Source: Ferrovum sp. (lineage in GTDB: Bacteria; Pseudomonadota; Gammaproteobacteria; Burkholderiales; Ferrovaceae). Taken from it: DNA of 10,511 nt. The position numbers were made by a program, and so were the translations under genes. The notes below the pieces were generated by a model that saw only the letters and a list, made by a program, of their open reading frames with translations, had not been told where the DNA came from and did no database searches. Shown here in pieces: positions 1 through 5,787 of this stretch. The DNA lies in contig DAIDKJ010000038.1 in NCBI GenBank assembly GCA_027450105.1, forward strand, positions 1 through 10,511, given 5' to 3'. Position 1 is the stretch's first letter. Every line of letters begins with the position of its first letter.

Positions 1-1526
1 AAGCGGCCTTTCAGGATATTCCCGTGGAGTTGATCGACCACATCGAAATCGTCCGTGGTCCACGCTCCAGCCTGTATGGCTCCGAGGCCATTGGCGGCGT
101 GATCCAGATCTTCACCAAACAGGGCGCGACGGGTTTTACTCCCACACTCTCCGCCGGAACAGGCAGCTATGGGACAACCCAGGGCAGTGCCACGGTCAAT
201 GGCAATTTTGGTCAAGGAGGAGGATGGTACAGCGCAGGGATGTCGGGTTTTGATACGCGGGGTTTCCCGGCCTGCCAGGGAAATCTCACCACCACAGGCT
301 GTCCAACCGTGGCCAATTCTCCCATCGATGACGGCTATCACAATCAGTCCGGTCGGTTACGTGCCGGCTGGAACTTTGACAACGGAGCCCAGATGGACGT
401 CAACTGGATCCATACCCGGGGGGCCAGTCAGTACGTGGGCAACTACACCAACCAGGCCCAAACCTCCCAAAACATCCTTGCGGCCAACGTATCAGCCCCA
501 GTCACAGCCAACTGGAAAACCAGTCTGCGTCTGGGACAAAGCCAGGACAATTCCCAGAATTTTCTCAATGGCTCCTTTGTGGATCGGTATGACACCACGC
601 GGGACACCATGAACTGGCAAAACGAACTCTCACTGGCCACTGGACAAACCCTGGTGGCCGGAGTCGATCAGCAAAACGACATCATTGATAGCAACGCCGG
701 CTATGCGGTCAACAGCCGCACCGATACCGGACTATTTGTGCAATATCTCGGCAAATTCGGCGCCCAGGACATCGAGCTATCCACGCGACGGGATATCAAC
801 CAGCAATTTGGCACCTGGACCACCGGCAGCGCTGCCTGGGGCTGGGCGTTGAGCGATGCGCTGCGCTTGATCGTCAGCGATGGTTCGGCCTTCAAGGCCC
901 CCACCTTCAATCAGATGTATTACCCCTATTATGGAAACCCGCTGCTGCGTCCGGAGCGTTCCAACACCTTCGAAACCGGACTTGACGGTAAAACCCCCGC
1001 GGGACGATGGTCTGTGCACGCCTTTGAAACCCGAATCCATGACCTGATCGATACCGGCCCCAGTTTCACGGCCGTCAATATCGATGAGGCACTGATCCGC
1101 GGTCTCGAATCCCGCTATAGCACGCAATGGATGAACTGGACTGTGCAAGGTTCGCTGGATTTGCTGGATCCCAGTAATCGTACGGCAGGGTCGTTGTATG
1201 GCTCCACCTTGCCACAACGGGCACCTCAATCGGGCACTTTGAATCTGGATCGCTCCTTTGACCTCTGGTCTGCGGGTGCCACCCTTCGCGCCGAAAGCGC
1301 GCGCAACGATTTCAGTTATCTGGCACCAAACTATGCCCAGCAACTGGTACGCATGGGAGGGTTTGCCACGATGGATTTTCATACCGAATACAAGGTCAGC
1401 TCACAATGGCGCCTGCAGGGGCGTCTGGACAATCTGTTCAACAAAAACTATGAAACCGCCTATCCCTACAACCAACTGGGCCGTGGACTCTATGTAACCC
1501 TGCGCTATCAGCCCCAGAGTCTTTGA
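1..1526 (+). CDS. btuB: TonB-dependent vitamin B12 (corrinoid) outer-membrane receptor BtuB, 5'-truncated by the window edge
   Basis: This gene encodes an outer-membrane beta-barrel that imports cobalamin and related corrinoids using TonB energy. The reading frame is open from position 3 to the window edge, so the signal peptide and TonB box lie outside; the GTG at 24 is an internal codon, not the start. The visible N-terminus is the end of the plug domain: DIPVELIDHIEIVRGPRSS, then LYGSEAIGGVIQIFTK, the classic receptor plug signature. The rest alternates polar and aromatic residues as barrel strands do, with the late-barrel motif FKAPTFNQMYYPYYGNP and the closing NLFNKNYETAYPYNQLGRG. About 508 residues are visible; E. 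coli BtuB has about 614, so roughly 100 are missing. A Cys pair (ACQGNL...GCPTV, about residues 90-100) probably sits in an extracellular loop. The last strand ends in QSL rather than the usual terminal aromatic residue. cobU starts 9 nt downstream, supporting BtuB over other TonB receptors. Any cobalamin riboswitch would lie upstream of the window. Confidence 0.93.
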   Translation, partial: AAFQDIPVELIDHIEIVRGPRSSLYGSEAIGGVIQIFTKQGATGFTPTLSAGTGSYGTTQGSATVNGNFGQGGGWYSAGMSGFDTRGFPACQGNLTTTGCPTVANSPIDDGYHNQSGRLRAGWNFDNGAQMDVNWIHTRGASQYVGNYTNQAQTSQNILAANVSAPVTANWKTSLRLGQSQDNSQNFLNGSFVDRYDTTRDTMNWQNELSLATGQTLVAGVDQQNDIIDSNAGYAVNSRTDTGLFVQYLGKFGAQDIELSTRRDINQQFGTWTTGSAAWGWALSDALRLIVSDGSAFKAPTFNQMYYPYYGNPLLRPERSNTFETGLDGKTPAGRWSVHAFETRIHDLIDTGPSFTAVNIDEALIRGLESRYSTQWMNWTVQGSLDLLDPSNRTAGSLYGSTLPQRAPQSGTLNLDRSFDLWSAGATLRAESARNDFSYLAPNYAQQLVRMGGFATMDFHTEYKVSSQWRLQGRLDNLFNKNYETAYPYNQLGRGLYVTLRYQPQSL

Positions 1527-1535
1527 GTTCAGTCC

Positions 1536-2060
1536 ATGAAAACCCTCATTCTTGGCGGAGCACGTTCCGGCAAAAGCGCCCTGGCCGAAAAAATCGCCCT
1601 GGAACAGGGAGTGGGTGTCACCTACATCGCCACAGCAACTCCTGGGGATGCGGAAATGCAACTGCGCATTCAACAGCATCGGGCCCGTCGCCCCCCCCAC
1701 TGGCAGGTGGTGGAAGAGCCCATCGCGCTGGCCACCGTGCTACAGAATCAGGATACCTCGCACAGGGTGCTGCTGGTAGACTGCATCACCCTGTGGCTGA
1801 CCAACCTGTTACTGCACCCCGACCCGGAGCGCTTCGCCCTGGAACGCAGGGCCCTACTGGATACCCTTCCGCGTCTGCGTGCCACACTGCTGCTTGTGAG
1901 CAACGAAACCGGCCAGGGAATCGTTCCAGTGGGGGCGCTCAACCGGCGTTTTGTGGATGAGGCTGGGTGGTTGAATCAGGCCTTGGCGCGTGCTTGTGAA
2001 CAGGTCTATCTGACCGTGGCCGGGCTACCCTTGGTGATCAAGGGAGATACTGCGCCATGA
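1536..2060 (+). CDS. cobU: Bifunctional adenosylcobinamide kinase / adenosylcobinamide-phosphate guanylyltransferase
   Basis: A cytoplasmic enzyme that phosphorylates adenosylcobinamide and then transfers GMP to give AdoCbi-GDP, the activated corrinoid used by CobS. The 174-residue length is normal for CobU/CobP. The P-loop GGARSGKS lies at residues 7-14. The HRARRP..W segment (H48 to W56) is where the family carries its guanylylated histidine; I assign H48 from the family pattern, not from an alignment. The Walker-B-like VDCITLWLTNLL is at 81-92 and the family signature SNETGQGIVP at 122-131. The start ATG is 9 nt after the btuB stop with no strong Shine-Dalgarno, so translation may be coupled to btuB. 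The stop overlaps the cobC start by 4 nt (ATGA). An 8-C tract at 1691-1698 lies just 3' of the H48 codon. Confidence 0.96.
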   Translation: MKTLILGGARSGKSALAEKIALEQGVGVTYIATATPGDAEMQLRIQQHRARRPPHWQVVEEPIALATVLQNQDTSHRVLLVDCITLWLTNLLLHPDPERFALERRALLDTLPRLRATLLLVSNETGQGIVPVGALNRRFVDEAGWLNQALARACEQVYLTVAGLPLVIKGDTAP

Positions 2061-2632
2061 GCACAGCCCCGGCAGGATACGTCGAGCTGTTACGCCACGG
2101 AGATACCGGCCACACTGGATTTCGAGGGCGCATGGAGGATGCCTTGACCCCTCTGGGTTGGCAGCAAATGGTGCAGGCCCTGCAGGACGAATCCGGGTGG
2201 GACGTTGTGCTCAGTTCCCCGCGGATTCGTTGCGCTCAATTTGCCGCTGTCTTTGCAGCCCGCCACCAGCTTCCCTTAAGCATCGACGAACGTCTGACCG
2301 AGCTGGATTTTGGGGCGTGGGAGGGTGTTCCTGTGGCAGACCTCCAACGCACACAACCAGAGCTCCTGGGAAAATTCTGGCAGGACCCCTGGCATCATCC
2401 CCCACCCCAAGGCGAATCCCTGCAGCGCTTTGAACAACGTCTTCGGGCCGCACATGACAGCATTCACCGACAATACCCCAATCAGCGGGTACTGGTCATC
2501 ACTCACGCCGGTGTGATTCGCATTCTGCTCTACCTGACGCAGCAGTTATCGCCCCAGGCCCTATTACAATGGTCCATTCCCCACGCCTCTCGCCACCGGC
2601 TGGATACCCGCTGCGGATGTGCCACCTCATGA
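2057..2632 (+). CDS. cobC: Alpha-ribazole phosphatase (histidine phosphatase superfamily)
   Basis: Phosphoglycerate-mutase-like phosphatase that in B12 synthesis dephosphorylates alpha-ribazole-5'-phosphate or adenosylcobalamin-5'-phosphate. All hallmarks of the superfamily are visible: LRHGDT at residues 12-17 with the phospho-accepting H14 and R13, SSPRIRC at 53-59 supplying substrate-binding arginines, E82 in TELDFGAWEG as the acid/base, and H150 in the ITHAGVIR motif. The length of 191 residues matches CobC/CobZ-type enzymes. Motifs alone cannot distinguish CobC from other small histidine phosphatases; the position between cobU and cobS, with a 4-nt overlap upstream and a stop at 2630-2632 overlapping the cobS start, makes the assignment firm. 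The C-terminal tail (RLDTRCGCATS) lies close to the overlap and is probably not functional. Confidence 0.92.
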   Translation: MSTAPAGYVELLRHGDTGHTGFRGRMEDALTPLGWQQMVQALQDESGWDVVLSSPRIRCAQFAAVFAARHQLPLSIDERLTELDFGAWEGVPVADLQRTQPELLGKFWQDPWHHPPPQGESLQRFEQRLRAAHDSIHRQYPNQRVLVITHAGVIRILLYLTQQLSPQALLQWSIPHASRHRLDTRCGCATS

Positions 2633-3390
2633 TGCTCGTACGCTCATTTCTCATCGCCCTGCAGTTTCTCACCTGCCTTCCGGTCACCCTGCAGCAAGCA
2701 CCCAATGATCGGGAAGTGGGTTTTTCCGCCCTGTTCTACCCTCTGGTGGGCCTTATCCTGGCAAGTCTCCTGGAACCTCTGCTCCGATTGGCACTCCACT
2801 CCCAGGCCTCCCCCTTCTTTTGGGCTGCACTCACTTTGTGTGCCTGGGTCTTGCTCACGGGAGGGTTGCACCTGGATGGTCTGGCCGATAGTGTGGATGC
2901 CTGGATGGGTGGACAGGGTCAACGTGAGCGCACCCTGGCGCTCATGAAAGACCCCCATTGTGGCCCCATGGCGGTCATCGCCCTGTTTTTGGTGCTCACT
3001 CTCAAATTGGCGGCGCTGGAAGTTCTGGCACTTGACGGGCAGTGGATACTGCTTGGATTACCCTTGGTCCTGGGGCGCCTGGCGCTGGTCCTGCTGTTCC
3101 TGAGCACACCTTATGCGCGCGCGCAAGGACTTGGTCTTGCGCTGTCTCATCATTTGCCCCGCAAACCCGCCATCCTGGTGCTTACACTGACCACAGGGGC
3201 CCTGATGATCGAATTCAAGGTGCTCGGGGTGCTGGCCTGTGTGACGTCACTAGGGGTTTTTCTGGGCCTGCGTCGTGCCCTGCTACAACGTCTGGGTGGC
3301 ACCACAGGAGATACCGCCGGAGCCCTGGTGGAACTCACGGAAACGACCACACTGCTCCTCTGCGCCGGCACACTGCGGTATACTCTATAA
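2629..3390 (+). CDS. cobS: Adenosylcobinamide-GDP ribazoletransferase (cobalamin synthase)
   Basis: Inner-membrane enzyme that joins AdoCbi-GDP with alpha-ribazole (or its phosphate) to form adenosylcobalamin (phosphate), the last assembly step of the nucleotide loop. I chose ATG at 2629, which overlaps the cobC TGA and gives 253 residues, close to the family's approximately 250; a second ATG follows at once. A start at 2569 would add 20 residues read from within cobC. Conserved features: an N-terminal hydrophobic segment ending LQFLTCLPV, the metal-binding-type signature GGLHLDGLADSVDAW at 78-92 with D83, D87 and D90, RERTLALMKDPHCGPM at 99-114, and GDTAGALVELTE at 227-238. Several hydrophobic helices fill the rest. 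It follows cobU and cobC by overlap, so it is clearly co-transcribed. No cobT is present in the window to supply alpha-ribazole phosphate. Confidence 0.95.
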   Translation: MMLVRSFLIALQFLTCLPVTLQQAPNDREVGFSALFYPLVGLILASLLEPLLRLALHSQASPFFWAALTLCAWVLLTGGLHLDGLADSVDAWMGGQGQRERTLALMKDPHCGPMAVIALFLVLTLKLAALEVLALDGQWILLGLPLVLGRLALVLLFLSTPYARAQGLGLALSHHLPRKPAILVLTLTTGALMIEFKVLGVLACVTSLGVFLGLRRALLQRLGGTTGDTAGALVELTETTTLLLCAGTLRYTL

Positions 3391-3424
3391 AATGGAATTT
3401 CAACCCTATGGGTAGGTACTTCAC

Positions 3425-3997
3425 ATGCTGACATCGCTTTTCCGCAAACCCTATGCCGCCGTGTTATGGCTGTCGTTGCTCATGATCGTTACCCGTAACC
3501 ATGCGTGGACCCCCCTGCACCATCTGCCCGATGCCTCCCTGGCTATTTTCTTTTTGACCGGCATCCAGTTTCGCTCCCGCTGGTCCTTGAGCGGATTCCT
3601 GCTTTTGGCGGCCTTGATCGATGCCCTCGTCCTGGGCAGTGGCGCCGTCTCCGCACTATGTCTTACTCCTGCCTACACCCTGCTTGCGCCTGCCTATGCC
3701 AGCGCCTGGTTGGGAGGACGCTGGTTTGCCACACAGGGTGAACGCTCTGGACCTTTCCCCCTTCTGCGACTGATGGGTGTGTTGTTGATCGTCGCCCTTG
3801 TGGCAGAATGTTTGGCCAGTGGTGGTTTCTACTTTTTTGGGGGCTACTTTGCGCACCCCAGCTTATCTGGCTTCGCACCGCGCTTCATCCAATACTTCCC
3901 CCATACCCTACTCTCTCTCTTTGTTTACACGGGTCTATTGCTAGGGGTTTCCCATCGGTTCAACGCCCGTTTCAATACCTCATCCCATGTCCTGTAA
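3425..3997 (+). CDS. btuM: BtuM-family solitary ECF-type cobalamin transporter (predicted inner-membrane protein)
   Basis: A 190-residue, very hydrophobic protein with about six membrane segments (roughly residues 11-22, 37-49, 55-71, 74-96, 113-138 and 157-176), the size and layout of an ECF S-component. It starts with TRNHAWTPLHHLPDASLAI and has a Cys-containing SALCLTPAYTLLAPAYAS segment in the fourth hydrophobic region. BtuM of Thiobacillus denitrificans is known to bind B12 through a conserved cysteine near residue 80 and to remove the cyano ligand; here C79 sits at the equivalent place by my count. The assignment rests on this pattern, the length and the position 34 nt after cobS and before cobO, not on an alignment. 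No ECF ATPases or EcfT are nearby, consistent with BtuM acting alone. The start has a weak Shine-Dalgarno (TAGG about 8 nt upstream). Alternative: another small uncharacterised ECF-like membrane protein. Confidence 0.8.
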   Translation: MLTSLFRKPYAAVLWLSLLMIVTRNHAWTPLHHLPDASLAIFFLTGIQFRSRWSLSGFLLLAALIDALVLGSGAVSALCLTPAYTLLAPAYASAWLGGRWFATQGERSGPFPLLRLMGVLLIVALVAECLASGGFYFFGGYFAHPSLSGFAPRFIQYFPHTLLSLFVYTGLLLGVSHRFNARFNTSSHVL

Positions 3998-4013
3998 CTC
4001 ACGCCATCTCCGC

Positions 4014-4056
4014 GTTTTTCCGTGCTGCGGGGTTATACGGTTTTTCCTGCGTGCGG
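4014..4056 (+). repeat. Imperfect direct repeat (two 17-nt copies, 26-nt period) upstream of cobO
   Basis: Copy 1 is 4014-4030 and copy 2 is 4040-4056. Both begin GTTTTTCC and end TGCGG, with 13 of 17 positions identical by eye. The repeats lie in the 102-nt gap between btuM and cobO. Spacing of 26 nt is about two and a half helical turns. It could be an operator-like site or a chance feature of T-rich and GC-rich patches; no known regulator motif is recognised. The rest of the gap shows no clear promoter or terminator. Confidence 0.35.
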
Positions 4057-4089
4057 CGCAAAGCCTTCTTTGCCCCTGTGACTTTTTCT

Positions 4090-4093
4090 GGAG
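4090..4093 (+). promoter_or_regulatory. Shine-Dalgarno of cobO
   Basis: GGAG lies 6 nt before the ATG at 4100, which decides this start. Upstream in-frame sequence has no similarity to the family N-terminus. Confidence 0.6.
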
Positions 4094-4099
4094 CTGACC

Positions 4100-4714
4100 A
4101 TGCCAGAGGCCCAGGATCCAGATCAGAACGCGCGCCATCAGCGCCGCATGGAAAAAAGAAAGGCCGTGGTAGATGCGGCCATTGCCCGCGCTAATATCCA
4201 GAGGGGCGTGGTGTTGGTGCTCACGGGTAACGGAAAAGGCAAGTCCAGTTCAGCGTTTGGTATGGTGGCACGCGCCTTGGGTTATGGATACCCTTGCGCG
4301 GTATTCCAATTCATCAAGGGGGCCATCGATACGGGTGAACAGGCCTTTTTCTCAAGCCAACCGCTGGTACAGTGGGAAATTTGCGGCGAGGGATTTACCT
4401 GGGAAACCCAAAATCTGGAACGTGACAAGGAATTGGCGCAAAGCGGTTGGCAAAAAGCCCGTGAAGCCTTGAGCAACCCAGATATCCGTTTGGTTGTGCT
4501 GGATGAGATCACCTATTTGTTCAATTATGGCTATCTGGCGTTGGAACCCGTCCTGGAAGCCATTAAAAACCGGCCCGCACAGCAACATGTGGTCCTTACC
4601 GGGCGTGCTGCCAAAACCGAATTGATCGAACTGGCCGACACGGTCAGCCGCATCGAAGAAGTCAAACATGCCTTCCGGGCCGGGATTGCCGCGCAACCAG
4701 GCGTCGACTTGTAA
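4100..4714 (+). CDS. cobO: Corrinoid adenosyltransferase (CobO / CobA / BtuR type)
   Basis: Cytoplasmic enzyme that transfers the 5'-deoxyadenosyl group of ATP to reduced cob(I) corrinoids, giving the adenosylated form needed by CobU and by B12 enzymes. The 204-residue length fits the CobA/BtuR family. It has a charged N-terminal helix (residues 8-30), an inverted-type P-loop TGNGKGKSSSAFG at 42-54, the corrinoid-site motif GEGFTWET at 96-103, the acidic VVLDEITY at 132-139, a VVLTGR strand and the typical C-terminus VKHAFRAGIAAQPGVDL. This is the P-loop family, not the PduO or EutT types. It lies 102 nt after btuM, so it may be part of the same transcript or have its own promoter; none is evident. 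The annotation as cobO versus cobA or btuR is naming only. Confidence 0.95.
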   Translation: MPEAQDPDQNARHQRRMEKRKAVVDAAIARANIQRGVVLVLTGNGKGKSSSAFGMVARALGYGYPCAVFQFIKGAIDTGEQAFFSSQPLVQWEICGEGFTWETQNLERDKELAQSGWQKAREALSNPDIRLVVLDEITYLFNYGYLALEPVLEAIKNRPAQQHVVLTGRAAKTELIELADTVSRIEEVKHAFRAGIAAQPGVDL

Positions 4715-4722
4715 TCCTTCTC

Positions 4723-4748
4723 TGAGCCGTTCCCGGGTCTTTGGCTCA
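4723..4748. other. Possible hairpin between cobO and the nucleotidase gene
   Basis: TGAGCC (4723-4728) and GGCTCA (4743-4748) form a perfect 6-bp inverted repeat around a 14-nt loop. There is no T run after it, so it is not a standard intrinsic terminator; it may slow or process the transcript, or be chance. Confidence 0.25.
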
Positions 4749-4773
4749 AGCTGGGTTATCTTATTTCCCTGAA

Positions 4774-4778
4774 GAGGA
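4774..4778 (+). promoter_or_regulatory. Shine-Dalgarno deciding the nucleotidase start
   Basis: GAGGA ends 7 nt before the ATG at 4786. This favours 4786 over the in-frame TTG at 4741, whose extra 15 residues overlap the hairpin and show no family similarity. Confidence 0.65.
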
Positions 4779-4785
4779 ATCCCCT

Positions 4786-5697
4786 ATGTCCGTTACATTA
4801 GCCGAAAAACTGGTGGTGGGCATTTCTTCACGTGCATTGTTCGACCTGAATGAAAGTCATCAGATTTTTTTGAGCAAGGGCGTCGAGGAATATAGTAACT
4901 ACCAGATCGAGCACGAAAACTTACCCCTGGCAGAGGGGGTGGCGTTTGGGTTGGTGAAGAAATTATTGGCCTTGAAATCGGCGCGCGGTGAACCCAGCGT
5001 GGAGGTGATCCTGCTCTCCCGAAATAGCGCCGATTCGGGTTTGCGAATCTTCAATGCCATAGAACACCATGGACTGAACATTACCCGAGCGGTGTTTTCA
5101 CGCGGGGAAAGTCCCTATCGCTATGCCAGCGCACTCGGACTCAACCTGTTTTTATCCACCGAGGCGGAAGACGTACGCCAAGCCATCAGTTCCGGAATTC
5201 CGGCTGCCACCATTCTCTCGTCCACCGTGAGCGGTCGTGAGGACAGTCAGTTACGGATCGCCTTTGACGGGGATGCCGTACTCTTTTCTGACGAGGCAGA
5301 AAAAATTTTCCAGGAACAAGGTCTGGAAGCCTTCATTGCCCACGAACGAGCCATGGCCAATACCCCGCTGGCCAGTGGTCCCTTTCGGGCTTTTCTGGAA
5401 GCGTTGCATAAAATCCAGCAAGATCACGATCCGGCACAACCCCCCATCCGAACAGCTTTGGTCACTGCCCGCAACGCACCGGCCCATAAACGAGTGATTC
5501 AGACGTTACGGACCTGGGGCGTACGGATTGATGAGGCCATTTTTTTAGGAGGGGTACAAAAGGGAAAGGTGCTGGAAGCCTTTGGTGCCGACATTTTTTT
5601 TGACGATCAAAAAACCCACTGCGACTCGGCCCGACAACACGTGGCCACCGGGCATGTACCACCTTCGGCTACGACAATCTCCCGCCACGAATCGTGA
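4786..5697 (+). CDS. Cytosolic 5'-nucleotidase (cN-I-like, PF06189-type HAD-fold phosphatase)
   Basis: Predicted cytoplasmic enzyme releasing phosphate from nucleoside 5'-monophosphates (AMP or IMP in characterised relatives). The 303 residues show the family hallmarks: ISSRALFDLNESHQIF at 13-28, VEVILLSRNSADSGLRIFN at 72-90, IEHHGLNITRAVFSRGESPY at 92-111, the HAD motif I FDGDAVLFSDE at 160-170 with nucleophile D161 and general acid D163, VTARNAPAHKRV at 226-237, a K260 in QKGKVLEAF, and the metal-binding motif FFDDQKTHCD at 271-280 with D273 and D274. All expected catalytic residues are present. It is 71 nt after cobO on the same strand, with a strong Shine-Dalgarno. Whether it belongs functionally to B12 salvage, for example acting on alpha-ribazole phosphate, cannot be told; cobC already covers that step. 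The C-terminal tail beyond the FFDDQ motif is poorly conserved-looking. Confidence 0.88.
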   Translation: MSVTLAEKLVVGISSRALFDLNESHQIFLSKGVEEYSNYQIEHENLPLAEGVAFGLVKKLLALKSARGEPSVEVILLSRNSADSGLRIFNAIEHHGLNITRAVFSRGESPYRYASALGLNLFLSTEAEDVRQAISSGIPAATILSSTVSGREDSQLRIAFDGDAVLFSDEAEKIFQEQGLEAFIAHERAMANTPLASGPFRAFLEALHKIQQDHDPAQPPIRTALVTARNAPAHKRVIQTLRTWGVRIDEAIFLGGVQKGKVLEAFGADIFFDDQKTHCDSARQHVATGHVPPSATTISRHES

Positions 5698-5787
5698 ACA
5701 CAGGCCCGGCAAACACCGCTGGCCAGAAGATAACCAAGGACCCCGAAGTTAGCAGGCCTCCTGCGGGCCCAAATATCTGGTGCACCA
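5698..5787. other. Convergent intergenic gap with a weak hairpin
   Basis: The 90 nt between the nucleotidase stop and the lipoprotein stop contain GCAGG (5752-5756), a CCT loop and CCTGC (5760-5764). The stem is only 5 bp and no T tract follows on either strand, so I cannot call a terminator. Nothing else is evident here. Confidence 0.2.

Noticed and set aside
1..23. Cobalamin riboswitch upstream of btuB
   Set aside because: The window begins inside the btuB coding region, so the leader is not visible. I also saw no riboswitch-like leader in the 34-nt and 102-nt gaps around btuM.
777..1382. A 201-codon minus-strand frame inside btuB
   Set aside because: The + frame carries unmistakable TonB-receptor motifs through this whole stretch; the minus frame has no recognisable motif or Shine-Dalgarno.
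2569..2628. 20-residue N-terminal extension of CobS
   Set aside because: The extension reads cobC codons in another frame; the ATG overlapping the cobC stop gives the normal family length and N-terminus.
3808..4194. A + frame bridging the end of btuM and the start of cobO
   Set aside because: It overlaps both recognised proteins out of frame, has a low-complexity composition and no ribosome site.
4741..4785. TTG start extending the nucleotidase by 15 residues
   Set aside because: No Shine-Dalgarno before it and it overlaps the inverted repeat, while ATG 4786 has GAGGA at 7 nt.
5752..5764. Bidirectional terminator in the convergent gap
   Set aside because: Stem of only 5 bp with a 3-nt loop and no T tract on either side.
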